A DNA stretch of 32,735 bases from positions 1-32,735 of the forward strand of contig CAZKKF010000008.1 of the NCBI GenBank assembly GCA_964553285.1, given 5' to 3'. Both the position numbers and the translations under genes were made by a program. This DNA comes from CAZKKF01 sp964553285 (GTDB lineage Bacteria > Patescibacteriota > Minisyncoccia > Phycocordibacterales > Zambryskibacteraceae). The notes under the pieces were generated by a model. It searched no databases. It was not told the DNA's origin and saw only the letters and a program-made list of their open reading frames with translations. Shown here piece after piece: positions 1 to 7,722 of the stretch; the stretch's first letter is position 1; every line of letters starts with the position of its first letter.

Positions 1-893
1 GACTCTTTGTCTGTCGGATCCAAGACTTCGCGCTCGTCCGGTTTGTCGCCGTATTCTGCAGATAGAGACAGTGCCTCTTCCTTGCTTTGCACCACCAGGA
101 AAGCGGCTCCGGAAGAAGGCATTCTTGACCAGCCTATTATCTTTGCCGGAGCGCCTGTCTTTACTTCGTTTGCCGGCTTGCCCGAAAAGTCTTCCACTAT
201 GCGCAGGGGAGCAACGGCGCTTTCCGCCACAGCAAAACCTTTTTTGGTAAGTACGCCATTCTTTATCACTACAGTTGCGGTGATACCTTTGCGCGGGTCA
301 AGGTGGCTTTCTATGACCACGCCATCGCAGGCGGCGGCGGTATTGCCTCCGATGTTTTCCAAATCAGCTATGAGAAGTATGGTATCCAAAAGATCATCTA
401 CGCCTTCTCCGGTTTTGGCGGATATTGCAACCCACGGTATCTGCCCGCCCCAGCTTTCTACCAGGACATTGTTCTCCGCCAAAGACTGTTTGGCTTTTTC
501 TATGTTTGCTCCGGGGCGGTCTATCTTGTTGAAAGCCACAAGCATCGGGGTACCGGTGTCTGTTATCCATTTTATGGCTTCAACCGTCTGGGGCTTTACT
601 CCGTCTTCCGCCGATACCACCAATATGGCGATGTCCGCCGCCGCCGCACCGCGAGCGCGGATACTCCTAAAAGCCTCGTGTCCGGGGGTATCCAAAAAAG
701 TTATGGCTCTGTCAGAGCCGTCTTTTTTGTGGTGTGCCTGGTAGGCGGAGATATGCTGGGTAATGCCGCCGGCTTCTTTGCCGGTTATGTTGGTCTTTCT
801 GATGTAGTCCAAAAGCGTTGACTTGCCGTGGTCGATATGTCCCATCACTGCGACCACAGGTGCCGCTCTTTCTGTTGTTTGTTCAATACTCAT
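1..893 (-). CDS. infB: Translation initiation factor IF-2, N-terminal part (partial)
   Basis: IF-2 is the GTPase that places initiator tRNA on the 30S subunit and promotes subunit joining. Reading the complement, the GTP-binding signatures are in order: G1 GHIDHGKST near residue 18, G3 DTPGH near 68, G4 NKID near 122 and G5 SAK near 158, followed by the start of the beta-barrel domain II. The protein starts only about 15 residues before the G domain, so the long N-terminal IF2N extension of many bacteria is absent, as is usual in CPR bacteria. The ATG overlaps the TGA of the upstream DUF4446 gene (ATGA), which suggests translational coupling. The C-terminus lies beyond base 1 of the window. 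Identification is firm. Confidence 0.96.
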   Translation of the reverse strand, partial: MSIEQTTERAAPVVAVMGHIDHGKSTLLDYIRKTNITGKEAGGITQHISAYQAHHKKDGSDRAITFLDTPGHEAFRSIRARGAAAADIAILVVSAEDGVKPQTVEAIKWITDTGTPMLVAFNKIDRPGANIEKAKQSLAENNVLVESWGGQIPWVAISAKTGEGVDDLLDTILLIADLENIGGNTAAACDGVVIESHLDPRKGITATVVIKNGVLTKKGFAVAESAVAPLRIVEDFSGKPANEVKTGAPAKIIGWSRMPSSGAAFLVVQSKEEALSLSAEYGDKPDEREVLDPTDKE

Positions 894-1363
894 CTTATTT
901 TTTGCTTTGCGTCGTCAATGGCGCCTTTTTCTTCCGGAGTGAGTTCGTTTGCCGGCGAAGCGAATTTCTCTATCTGCTTGGCGAAGACGCTCATTCTTTC
1001 TCTGGCATAGAGCGTGGTGATTATCACCCCGTCTCCTTTTTCGGAAAGGATGGCTGTAGAGCTTGAGTTGTTGCCGCCTTCTCCTGTGCCTTTGAACGGA
1101 TTGTATCTTCTGGTGGCAATGACCTGAGCGCTTCGGGAGACTCTCTTTTCCAAAGAGGCTACATATTTTGCCATCTCTTCCTCAAATTGGAAAAATCTCT
1201 GCAAGCCGGCATCAATGCGCCTCACTTCGTCTTCCACGTCGCCGCCGTTCTTGCCTCTAAACACCTTGTTCAGGCGTATTTCCATGCGCACAACAAGAGC
1301 CGCCAGTACCAAGGTGGACAAGATTAGAGCCCCAATTAAAACTTCAATAGGAATAACTATCAT
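890..1363 (-). CDS. DUF4446 family membrane-anchored protein
   Basis: A 157-residue protein of unknown function. It has one N-terminal membrane helix (about residues 4-26), a predicted helical stretch (about 45-85), and a C-terminal domain with RRYNPFKGTGEGGNNSSS and GDGVIITTLYARE, which match the conserved core of the DUF4446 family by memory. I chose the ATG at 1363 because a TATAAT box ends nine bases upstream (1373-1378) and the hydrophobic segment starts at once; the longer reading frame upstream runs into the divergent promoter. The stop overlaps the infB start by ATGA, so the two genes form a coupled pair. Function is not known. Confidence 0.85.
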   Translation of the reverse strand: MIVIPIEVLIGALILSTLVLAALVVRMEIRLNKVFRGKNGGDVEDEVRRIDAGLQRFFQFEEEMAKYVASLEKRVSRSAQVIATRRYNPFKGTGEGGNNSSSTAILSEKGDGVIITTLYARERMSVFAKQIEKFASPANELTPEEKGAIDDAKQKIR

Positions 1364-1372
1364 GTCCAGAGG

Positions 1373-1423
1373 ATTATAGGCCTTATTTAAGCCTTTTGCA
1401 AAAGGTCGCGGTTTGCATACAAT
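1373..1423. promoter_or_regulatory. Divergent promoter pair sharing one palindromic -35 box
   Basis: CCTTTTGCAAAAGG at 1392-1405 is a perfect 14-base palindrome. Its central TTGCAA (1396-1401) reads the same on both strands. On the plus strand it is followed after 16 bases by TACAAT (1418-1423), 9 bases before the cysteine desulfurase ATG. On the minus strand it is followed after 17 bases by TATAAT (1378-1373), 9 bases before the DUF4446 ATG. Both promoters therefore appear to use the same -35 bases. This is read from sequence; start sites are inferred. Confidence 0.7.
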
Positions 1424-1432
1424 GGCCTTTGT

Positions 1433-2689
1433 ATGGCAAAAAAAATACCAACACCGCGCATGGAGGCGGCAAAAGGCGGCCGAAGCGGAGGCTTTGTCTA
1501 TCTTGATCACGCATCTTCCACCCCGATAGACGGCAGGGTCGCCTCTCTGGTGAGAAAAACAGAAGCAGTCTTTGCCAATCCTTCAGCATTGCACCGCGAA
1601 GGGGTGCGAGCCAAGAAAGTAGTAGAAGAGAGCAGAATGAGGGTTGCCCGTGTGCTCAGCGCTTCCGCAGATGAAATAATTTTTACCTCCGGCGGTACGG
1701 AATCTGCAAATGCGGCGATATTTGGCATTGCCCGCGCCTCTGCCTCTCTTGTCAAAAATCCGCATGTAGTCATATCATCAATGGAGCACTCTGCTGTAAG
1801 CGCCGCGGCACAGGCCCTTGAGAGGGAAGGATTCAGTCTCTCGGTAGTGCCTGCTACCGAGGAAGGATTTATTGACTTGAAATCTCTGGAAAAAGCCATA
1901 CGCAAAAACACTGTCCTGGTTTCGGTCATGTATGCCAACAACGAAGTGGGCATCGTCCAGCCCATTGGAGAGATAATGAAAATTATCCGCCGCGCGCGCA
2001 GGCACTCCGGTAGCAGGTTTCCTTTTTTCCATACGGATGCATCCCAGGCCGCAGGCCTTATGCCCCTCTCTGTGTCTGCCCTTGGGGTGGACGCCATGAC
2101 TCTTGATTCCGGCAAGTTCTACGGGCCAAAAGGTTGCGGTGCGCTTTTTCTCAAAAGAGGCGTGCCATTTGCGCCGCTTATTGTGGGGGGCGGGCAGGAG
2201 GGCGGCAGGAGGGCCGGCACAGAAAACGCTTCTTCCATTGCGGGCTTTGCCCTTGCTCTGGAGATTGCCGAAGGCATGAGAGAAAAAGAGATAAAAAGGC
2301 TCGGTGCGCTGGATGACTTCTTTACCGCTTCTGTAAGCAAAGCTTTTCCGCGGGCTTTCCTTAACGCAAAAGCCGACCCGCTCCACCTCGCAGGCAAGGG
2401 CAGGCAAAGGCGCGAGCGCATTCCGGGCAATATCAACATCTGTTTCCCCGGACTTGATTCGGAGCACGCGGTTATTGTTCTTGATTCTCTGGGCGCTGCA
2501 GTGTCTTCTGCAAGCTCATGTAAGAATCTGGCCCATGGCGATTTGTCTGATGAAGAAGATCCTTGCAGGCTGTCTTCTTTAAGATTTTCCTTCGGGCGCT
2601 CTACGAGCAAAAAAGATTTGCAAAAAACCATTGAGGCTCTGAAAATCGCTGTCCCCATGGCAACTCATAAAAAGTTTTCCATGTCTTGA
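1433..2689 (+). CDS. Cysteine desulfurase, NifS/IscS-like (class V aminotransferase fold)
   Basis: This PLP enzyme takes sulfur from cysteine, forming alanine and an enzyme persulfide, for tRNA thiolation or Fe-S assembly. The 418-residue protein has YLDHASSTP near residue 23, the NNEVG motif near 167, HTDASQAAG near 202, the PLP lysine K228 in DSGKFYGPKG, RAGTENASSIAGF near 261, and the catalytic cysteine C363 in SSASSCKNL. The histidine normally just before the PLP lysine (SGHK) is glycine here. It has its own promoter (TTGCAA, 16-base spacer, TACAAT) with almost no leader. No scaffold or thiouridylase gene is adjacent, so the sulfur acceptor cannot be named. Confidence 0.93.
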   Translation: MAKKIPTPRMEAAKGGRSGGFVYLDHASSTPIDGRVASLVRKTEAVFANPSALHREGVRAKKVVEESRMRVARVLSASADEIIFTSGGTESANAAIFGIARASASLVKNPHVVISSMEHSAVSAAAQALEREGFSLSVVPATEEGFIDLKSLEKAIRKNTVLVSVMYANNEVGIVQPIGEIMKIIRRARRHSGSRFPFFHTDASQAAGLMPLSVSALGVDAMTLDSGKFYGPKGCGALFLKRGVPFAPLIVGGGQEGGRRAGTENASSIAGFALALEIAEGMREKEIKRLGALDDFFTASVSKAFPRAFLNAKADPLHLAGKGRQRRERIPGNINICFPGLDSEHAVIVLDSLGAAVSSASSCKNLAHGDLSDEEDPCRLSSLRFSFGRSTSKKDLQKTIEALKIAVPMATHKKFSMS

Positions 2690-2732
2690 TACTTGCAAGC
2701 AAAAAGAGTTATCATATAGCAAGTAAACTTTT

Positions 2733-3509
2733 ATGGAGGATCTCACAAAAACACAGCTCATACTTCTTACTCTCTTGGTGAGTTTCGTTACATCCATTGC
2801 CACAGGCATCATGACGGTCTCTCTGCTTTCCGAAGCTCCCGCCAATGTTACCCAGACCATAAACCGCGTGGTGGAGCGCACCATAGAGCGCGTGGTGACA
2901 GAAGGCGGCACAGAAACGATAAGAGAAGTGCAAGTGGTAAACACCGATGATCAGGTGGTGGCGGCCATTACCAAAAACGCCAAGACCACCGTCAGGGTAC
3001 GCCGCGTGGGCATTGACGGCCAGATGTCTTTGTACGCAATAGGCCTTTATATGGGTAACGGCTTGGTAGTGTCCGAAAGGACCGCCGCCTTCACTCCTTC
3101 CATGATCTATGCCGTCTCTCTTCCGGATGGATCAACAACACCCGCAACCTTTGTAAAAGAAGACATAGCAAACAGGGTTGTTGTCTTCAGACTCGAGGCT
3201 CTGCCTGATGGTGCTCTTACGGCCGCAAGCATTTCCGACAATCCTTCACAGCTCGGCCAAACGGTTGTGGCCATAGAAGGTGATGCCGCCAACGCTGTTG
3301 CTATAGGGCGCGTATTGAATCTTTCCGGAGAAGGGGAAGGCCAGGCCGCTCGCGTCATCGAAACAGACATCCGTTCCGACCGCCGCACTCCGGGAGCCAT
3401 ACTGGTAAACCTCTCCGGAGGAGTGCTCGGTTTCAGGACATCCGAAGTGGAGCACGGAGGGGTATTTGCCCCCGCAAGGTTTTTGAGGTCTGCTTTGGAA
3501 GGCATATAA
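2733..3509 (+). CDS. Membrane-anchored HtrA/trypsin-like protein, probably inactive
   Basis: A 258-residue protein with a single N-terminal membrane helix (about residues 8-30), a polar linker rich in VVERTIERVV-type sequence, and a domain that follows the layout of HtrA-type trypsin-like proteases. GLYMGNGLVVS corresponds to the first barrel strand, NRVVVFRLE to the usual DLAVLKI strand, LGQTVVAIEGD to LGxxVxAIG, and ETDIRSDRRTPGAILVNLSGGVLGF to the ETDAxxNPGNSGGPL segment. The catalytic Ser is not there (PGAIL replaces GNSGG), Asp is replaced by Arg, and no suitable His is visible. I infer a pseudoprotease on the outer face of the membrane. It sits between the desulfurase and clpB; a quality-control role is only suggested. 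Confidence 0.6.
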   Translation: MEDLTKTQLILLTLLVSFVTSIATGIMTVSLLSEAPANVTQTINRVVERTIERVVTEGGTETIREVQVVNTDDQVVAAITKNAKTTVRVRRVGIDGQMSLYAIGLYMGNGLVVSERTAAFTPSMIYAVSLPDGSTTPATFVKEDIANRVVVFRLEALPDGALTAASISDNPSQLGQTVVAIEGDAANAVAIGRVLNLSGEGEGQAARVIETDIRSDRRTPGAILVNLSGGVLGFRTSEVEHGGVFAPARFLRSALEGI

Positions 3510-3527
3510 TTTCACCCCTCCCTCCTT

Positions 3528-3556
3528 TTGCTTTTACATGCAAAATATTGTAGAAT
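3528..3556 (+). promoter_or_regulatory. Probable clpB promoter, leaderless layout
   Basis: TTGCTT at 3528-3533 and TAGAAT at 3551-3556 are separated by 17 bases. The -10 box ends seven bases before the ATG at 3564, so the transcript would begin at or next to the start codon. No CIRCE or HrcA-type inverted repeat was seen here. Confidence 0.5.
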
Positions 3557-3563
3557 ATTTAAT

Positions 3564-6263
3564 ATGAGCGAAAAACCCATGCCACCGTTCCAGAGGTTCA
3601 CCACCAAGGCAAAAGAGGCCATACAAAGGGCCCACGAGCTCGCTATTGACCGCGGACAAAACCACGTAAGCCCGCTCCACCTCCTCACGGCTCTTATCCT
3701 GCAGGAAGAGAGCATGGTTTCTTCTATTCTCGACCGCCTGGATATTGATTCCATCCTTCTCACCGACTCAGTCCTTGATTCGGTGGAAGGCGGAGACAGC
3801 GCATCGGTGCTCTCTCCTTCTTATCGCATATATCTCACGCCGGAGCTTGCCCAGATATTTGAAAGCGCGGACAAAGTGTCCAAACAGCTGGGGGATGAGT
3901 TCATCGCATCCGAACATCTCTTCATCGCTTTGCTTGAAGTGCCTTCGCCCGCAAAAGATCTCCTGCTCCGCTTCAAGCTTTCTTCCGAAGCTGTAATCGG
4001 CGTGATGGAGGAACTGCGCCAGGGAGTGGCTCATCCGGAAAAGCAGGAAAAGAAGCCCAAGGCTCTCCTCAAGTACACCAGAAGCCTCACCAAGCTCGCC
4101 CGCGAAAACAAGCTTGATCCTGTCATAGGCCGCGATGAAGAGATGTCGCGCATTATCCAGATACTCTCAAGGCGCACCAAGAACAATCCCATCCTTATCG
4201 GAGAAGCGGGAGTGGGCAAAACCGCCATCGCCGAAGGCCTTGCCATACGCATGGCAAGCGGCAACGTGCCCGAATCCCTGAAAGACAAAGAGCTCGTCTC
4301 TCTTGATATGGGTCTTCTCATTGCCGGCACCAAGTATCGCGGAGAGTTTGAAGAGCGCCTAAAAAACATACTCAAAGAAATACAGCGCCTGGACGGCAAG
4401 GTGGTGCTTTTTATAGATGAAATACACACCATAGTAGGCGCCGGTGCCGCAGAAGGCGCCATGGATGCTTCAAACATGCTAAAGCCCGCCCTTGCCCGCG
4501 GAGAGCTTCGCGCCATAGGAGCGACCACCCTCAAGGAATACCAGAAGCATATAGAAAAAGACCCGGCCCTCACCCGCCGTTTCCAGCCCGTGCATGTCAA
4601 TGAGCCGTCTTTGGAAGATGCCGTGACCATCCTGCGTGGCCTCAAGGAGAAGTACGAGCTATACCACGGCGTAAGGATCACCGATGACGCCATCGTGTCT
4701 GCCGTAAACCTTTCTTCCCGCTACATTGCCGACAGGTTTTTGCCGGACAAGGCTGTTGACCTCATAGACGAAGCCTCCTCTCACCTCAAAATCGCGCTGG
4801 AAAACATGCCGCCCGTGCTTGAGGAAACCAATGCCAAAATAATGAAGCTTGAGATAGAGCGCGAAGCTCTAAAGAGGGAAGTTGCGGAAGGCAAGTCGGT
4901 CAAGACACGCAATCGCGTAAAGACCATAGAAAAAGAAATCGCCGATCTCAAAGAGCGCACTTCAGAGATTTCTCTCAAGTGGCAAAATGAAAAAGAGACG
5001 GTTGAAGATCTGAAGAAAATAAAAAAAGAGCTCGAAGCCATACGCCTTGAAGCGGAAGCGGCCGAAGCCAAGGCCGACCTTGCCCATGCCGCCGAGCTTC
5101 GCTATGGCAAGATACCTGCCCTGGAGAAAGATCTCGATACCAAGGCCAAGCGCCTGAAGCGCCTGCAGTCTTCCCGCAGGATTCTCAAGGAAGAAATCAC
5201 AGAGCACGACATCGCCGAAGTGGTGGCTCGCTGGACCGGTATCCCCGTGTCCAGAATGCTTGAAGAAGAAGCCGAGAAGCTCTCCCGCATGGAAGAGTTC
5301 TTGAAGCGGCGCATCGTGGGCCAGGACGAGGCGGTAAAGAAGATATCCGATACAGTGAAGCGCTCCCGCGCGGGTATTGGCGACCCTCACAGGCCGGTGG
5401 GCTCGTTTATCTTCCTTGGCCCCACAGGTGTGGGCAAGACCGAGCTCACCAAGGCCCTGGCCGAGTTTCTGTTCAACGACGACAAAGCTCTTATCAGAGT
5501 GGACATGTCGGAGTTTATGGAAAAACACTCCGTATCAAAGCTCGTGGGTGCTCCTCCGGGATATGTGGGTTATGAGGAGGGCGGAGATCTCACAGAAAAG
5601 GTGCGCCACCGCCCCTATTCGGTGATACTTTTTGATGAGATAGAAAAAGCTCATCCGGAAGTGTTCAACATACTTCTTCAGGTTTTGGACAACGGCCGTC
5701 TGACCGACTCAAAAGGCCGCACGGTCAATTTCAAAAACACCCTCATCATCCTCACCTCAAACATTGGCGCCCAGTTTATAGACAAGATGGAAAAAGTCGG
5801 TTTCTCTTCCGGCGAGTCAAAAGAAGCCTACTCCGGCGCCAAGGAAAATGTGATGAGCGCCCTCAAGGACTTCTTCCGTCCGGAGTTCCTGAACCGTCTG
5901 GACGACATAGTGCTCTTTGACGTGCTCTCTCCGGCCGCCATCAAGGACATAGTGAAGATACAGATAGAACAGGTGAGAGCGCGCCTGGCCGAAAAGGAAA
6001 TCGCTTTGACCGTTTCTCCGGCCGCCTTGGAGCTTATCGCCAAGGAAGGCTACAACCCGCAATACGGAGCGCGTCCCTTGAAGCGCCTGATACAAAACAA
6101 GATTCTCACTCCCATCGCTTCCATGATGGTATCCCGCGGCGTTGCCAAGGGTGGGGAAGTATCGGTATCTGTTAAAAACAAAGAATTCGTCTTTGAGGTC
6201 AAAAAGGGCCGCAAGGGCGAGCTTTGGGTCAAAAGCCCCGTCCCGGAAAAGGCCAGCGCCTAA
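3564..6263 (+). CDS. clpB: ATP-dependent disaggregase ClpB (Hsp100)
   Basis: ClpB is a hexameric AAA+ machine that pulls polypeptides out of aggregates, usually with DnaK. The 899-residue product has an N-terminal Clp repeat domain (about 1-150), AAA1 with Walker A GEAGVGKT (213-220) and Walker B VVLFIDEIH, a long coiled-coil middle domain (about 410-530) containing the ClpB-type LRYGKIPALEK, and AAA2 with GPTGVGKT (619-626), VILFDEIEKAHPEV and GYNPQYGARPLKR. No ClpP-binding tripeptide loop was noticed, which fits ClpB rather than ClpA/ClpC, although the first domain reads ClpC-like. I use ATG 3564 rather than 3528 because the -10 box lies between them. Confidence 0.93.
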   Translation: MSEKPMPPFQRFTTKAKEAIQRAHELAIDRGQNHVSPLHLLTALILQEESMVSSILDRLDIDSILLTDSVLDSVEGGDSASVLSPSYRIYLTPELAQIFESADKVSKQLGDEFIASEHLFIALLEVPSPAKDLLLRFKLSSEAVIGVMEELRQGVAHPEKQEKKPKALLKYTRSLTKLARENKLDPVIGRDEEMSRIIQILSRRTKNNPILIGEAGVGKTAIAEGLAIRMASGNVPESLKDKELVSLDMGLLIAGTKYRGEFEERLKNILKEIQRLDGKVVLFIDEIHTIVGAGAAEGAMDASNMLKPALARGELRAIGATTLKEYQKHIEKDPALTRRFQPVHVNEPSLEDAVTILRGLKEKYELYHGVRITDDAIVSAVNLSSRYIADRFLPDKAVDLIDEASSHLKIALENMPPVLEETNAKIMKLEIEREALKREVAEGKSVKTRNRVKTIEKEIADLKERTSEISLKWQNEKETVEDLKKIKKELEAIRLEAEAAEAKADLAHAAELRYGKIPALEKDLDTKAKRLKRLQSSRRILKEEITEHDIAEVVARWTGIPVSRMLEEEAEKLSRMEEFLKRRIVGQDEAVKKISDTVKRSRAGIGDPHRPVGSFIFLGPTGVGKTELTKALAEFLFNDDKALIRVDMSEFMEKHSVSKLVGAPPGYVGYEEGGDLTEKVRHRPYSVILFDEIEKAHPEVFNILLQVLDNGRLTDSKGRTVNFKNTLIILTSNIGAQFIDKMEKVGFSSGESKEAYSGAKENVMSALKDFFRPEFLNRLDDIVLFDVLSPAAIKDIVKIQIEQVRARLAEKEIALTVSPAALELIAKEGYNPQYGARPLKRLIQNKILTPIASMMVSRGVAKGGEVSVSVKNKEFVFEVKKGRKGELWVKSPVPEKASA

Positions 6264-6277
6264 GGGGTCGTAGCCAC

Positions 6278-6305
6278 TTGCCAAAAGGCCCTTTTCTGGT
6301 AAACT
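6278..6305 (+). promoter_or_regulatory. rpmG promoter, extended -10, leaderless layout
   Basis: TTGCCA (6278-6283), a 16-base spacer and TAAACT (6300-6305) preceded by TGG, an extended -10. The -10 ends seven bases before the ATG at 6313, and no ribosome-binding site fits between them. Confidence 0.6.
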
Positions 6306-6312
6306 TTCGCTC

Positions 6313-6468
6313 ATGTCTCAAGATCAACTGATATTGCTCCGCAACAAGGACACCGGCGAGGTGTATTACACCCGCAAGAATAAGCGCAAGGTGGAGCGCA
6401 AAATAGAGCTAAAAAAATACTCCAAAAAGCTCCGAAAAAGGGTGGTTTTCAAGGAGTCTAAGAAATAA
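6313..6468 (+). CDS. rpmG: 50S ribosomal protein L33 (cysteine-free type)
   Basis: A 51-residue basic protein of the large ribosomal subunit. The signature TGEVYYTRKNKR followed by ERKIELKKYSKKLRKRVVFKE matches the L33 core, TxxNKRNxxxRLELKKYxPxxxKHxxxKE. The two CxxC pairs that bind zinc in the Cys-plus form are absent, so this is the zinc-independent C-minus type. It has its own promoter and a terminator right after the stop, so it is transcribed alone. It is short enough to be missed by many gene finders. Confidence 0.9.
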   Translation: MSQDQLILLRNKDTGEVYYTRKNKRKVERKIELKKYSKKLRKRVVFKESKK

Positions 6469-6470
6469 TC

Positions 6471-6498
6471 AAAAACCCCGCGTATTTGCGGGGTTTTT
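6471..6498 (+). terminator. Rho-independent terminator of rpmG
   Basis: A perfect 11-bp stem, AAAAACCCCGC (6471-6481) with GCGGGGTTTTT (6488-6498), and a 6-base loop, two bases after the rpmG stop. The A/T flanks make it usable in both directions. Confidence 0.9.
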
Positions 6499-6522
6499 GA
6501 AATAAAGGGCATGAAAAAGAGA

Positions 6523-6554
6523 ATCGGCGCACCACCCGAAAGTGATGCGCCGAT
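6523..6554 (-). terminator. Terminator of the small gene at 6685-6885
   Basis: A 13-bp stem (6523-6535 with 6542-6554, one G-T pair) with loop CCGAAA. On the minus strand it runs into TTCTCTTTTT. It lies about 130 bases beyond the stop of the small minus-strand gene; no other feature was seen in the 3' untranslated stretch 6555-6684. Confidence 0.75.
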
Positions 6555-6684
6555 GGTTGTTCCCTGGAACGAGGGGAGACGGTTCTTATTCTGCCCAGCT
6601 TCTCCGAATGGAGAGAGGTGCAATTACCCGTTTAGGAATCCTCTTATCGAGAACTCACCCTGTCGTCCTTTTGGAACGTACGGA

Positions 6685-6885
6685 CTAGCCGCGATTGAAT
6701 GTCTCCTCCACCAGATCCCGCACCATGCCTTCCGCGAACTCCACGGCTTCCTCGATGGGAATACCGATGGACTTGGCGGTGTTGCCGATCTGTCGCCGGA
6801 AATTCGGCGTGAGGCGGATGCCTTCCTCGCGGAGCTTGTTCTTGAGGTAGGCGAGAGCGATCTGGCCCTTCCTGATGTCGTCCAT
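6685..6885 (-). CDS. Small conserved-looking helical protein, unknown function
   Basis: A 66-residue soluble protein beginning MDDIRKGQIALAYLKNKL and ending VRDLVEETFNRG. It appears to be all alpha-helical, with charged amphipathic segments and the phrase LTPNFRRQIGNTAKSIGIP in the middle. The start at 6885 is fixed by a strong Shine-Dalgarno site (GGAGGT, 6891-6896) at ideal spacing. A promoter with leader lies upstream and a strong hairpin downstream, so it is a single-gene unit. I do not recognise a named family. Codon choice and the SD-led layout differ from the leaderless core genes nearby, which hints at an accessory gene. Confidence 0.75.
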   Translation of the reverse strand: MDDIRKGQIALAYLKNKLREEGIRLTPNFRRQIGNTAKSIGIPIEEAVEFAEGMVRDLVEETFNRG

Positions 6886-6959
6886 GATGAACCTCCAAAA
6901 ATGTACTGTTGCTACGACCCTGTAGCTAGGATTCCCAAGCATATCTCAGGAATAGCCTA

Positions 6960-6988
6960 AGTGTAACAAAAAATAGCCCTGCTGTCAA
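6960..6988 (-). promoter_or_regulatory. Strong sigma-70 promoter of the small gene at 6685-6885
   Basis: On the minus strand TTGACA (6988-6983), a 17-base spacer and TACACT (6965-6960). Predicted start near 6953, giving a leader of roughly 68 bases before the ATG at 6885. Confidence 0.75.
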
Positions 6989-7061
6989 GTCAACCGGGGC
7001 AATAGAAAAGCCCTTTCTCTGCTACCCCGAAGTGAACCTGTATCTACTTGGTGAGGGCCTA

Positions 7062-7080
7062 CACTGAGCTTGTCGAAGTG
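7062..7080. repeat. CACTTCGACAAGCTCAGTG dispersed repeat
   Basis: A 19-base element (minus-strand reading) abutting the 3' end of tRNA-Tyr. From memory, the core CTTCGACAAGCTCAG is a frequent dispersed repeat in CPR and other genomes. A related copy, split by a 15-base palindrome, occurs near 9966-9994 beside the GIY-YIG gene. Confidence 0.55.
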
Positions 7081-7164
7081 TGCGCCGGGCAGGATTTGAA
7101 CCTGCGTAGCCCGATGGGCGACAGATTTACAGTCTGCTGCGATTGACCACTCCGCCACCGACGC
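7081..7164 (-). tRNA. tRNA-Tyr (GTA)
   Basis: An 84-base class II tRNA on the minus strand. The acceptor stem GCGTCGG pairs with CCGGCGC (one G-T). The anticodon stem-loop is CAGA-CTGTAAA-TCTG, giving anticodon GTA. There is a long variable arm, as expected for bacterial tRNA-Tyr, and a T-arm GCAGGTTCAAATCCTGC. Discriminator A; CCA is not encoded. Confidence 0.96.
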
Positions 7165-7243
7165 ATATTGAAAGCCTGGCTAGTATATCTTTACTTGGGC
7201 CATTTTTCAAATCATTCTCTTGGCTGTTTCGGAGCCTTATTTT

Positions 7244-7252
7244 TGCTATAAT
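7244..7252 (+). promoter_or_regulatory. Extended -10 promoter of tRNA-Trp
   Basis: TGCTATAAT at 7244-7252, 18 bases before the mature 5' end of tRNA-Trp. A -35 box at good spacing is not clear. Confidence 0.6.
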
Positions 7253-7270
7253 CCCTCCCTGTACGGGAAA

Positions 7271-7345
7271 GGGCCTATAGTTTCAATGGTAAAACATCGG
7301 TCTCCAAAACCGAGGTTCGAGGTTCGAGTCCTCGTGGGCCCGCCA
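7271..7345 (+). tRNA. tRNA-Trp (CCA)
   Basis: A 75-base tRNA including an encoded CCA tail (7343-7345). Acceptor stem GGGCCTA with TGGGCCC. The anticodon stem-loop CGGT-CTCCAAA-ACCG gives anticodon CCA. T-arm CGAGGTTCGAGTCCTCG. Unlike tRNA-Tyr and tRNA-Leu in this window, this gene encodes its own CCA. Confidence 0.96.
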
Positions 7346-7368
7346 CCGTGTTTGTCTAAATTGGAAAA

Positions 7369-7396
7369 GGCCGCCGACAGCATGCTGTCGGCGGCC
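7369..7396 (-). terminator. 28-base perfect palindrome acting as terminator
   Basis: A 12-bp GC-rich stem with loop CATG. On the minus strand it is followed by TTTTCC, so it should terminate the small gene at 7430-7657. It also lies 24 bases after tRNA-Trp on the plus strand, where no U-tract follows. Confidence 0.75.
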
Positions 7397-7429
7397 CGGT
7401 CTTGTGGCCATCTTTGGCCTGTTGGGAGT

Positions 7430-7657
7430 TTAGTCCCTTGGGATCTCTTTTGCCTGGAGGTTTGCGACCATGAACCCCACGAAGGCTGTTGAGACTGCAA
7501 GGTGCGCACTGAGTCCGAAGAGGACCCAGGCTCCTGCCGCGGTGAGGGAAATCAGGTTTCCGGCGACCCTGCCGGTTCTGTCTGCCGCATTGCCCGAGAA
7601 CAGGGGAGTCGCCACCACCGCGCCCAACTTGTACAGCAAGCCGGATCCCGCTTTCAT
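7430..7657 (-). CDS. Small two-helix membrane protein, unknown
   Basis: A 75-residue protein starting MKAGSGLLYKLGAVVATPLF and ending VANLQAKEIPRD. Two hydrophobic segments (about residues 29-45 and 46-66) suggest a membrane hairpin. I chose ATG 7657 because GAGGG sits five bases upstream. A GTG at 7714, eight bases after the miaA stop, would add a 19-residue polar N-terminus but has only a weak ribosome-binding site. A strong terminator follows. No family was recognised. It may be read through from miaA or expressed alone. Confidence 0.6.
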   Translation of the reverse strand: MKAGSGLLYKLGAVVATPLFSGNAADRTGRVAGNLISLTAAGAWVLFGLSAHLAVSTAFVGFMVANLQAKEIPRD

Positions 7658-7722
7658 GGTAGCCCTCGCTTGTGGAGTGGGGGACGGGTTGTTCTTCTGC
7701 TCGTTTTGTATCACGGCTATGC

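Noticed and set aside
7..744. Long plus-strand frame opposite infB
   Set aside because: The minus strand reads as IF-2 with all GTPase motifs; the plus frame is low-complexity shadow.
1778..2467. 229-codon minus frame within the cysteine desulfurase
   Set aside because: Antisense shadow of a well-supported gene.
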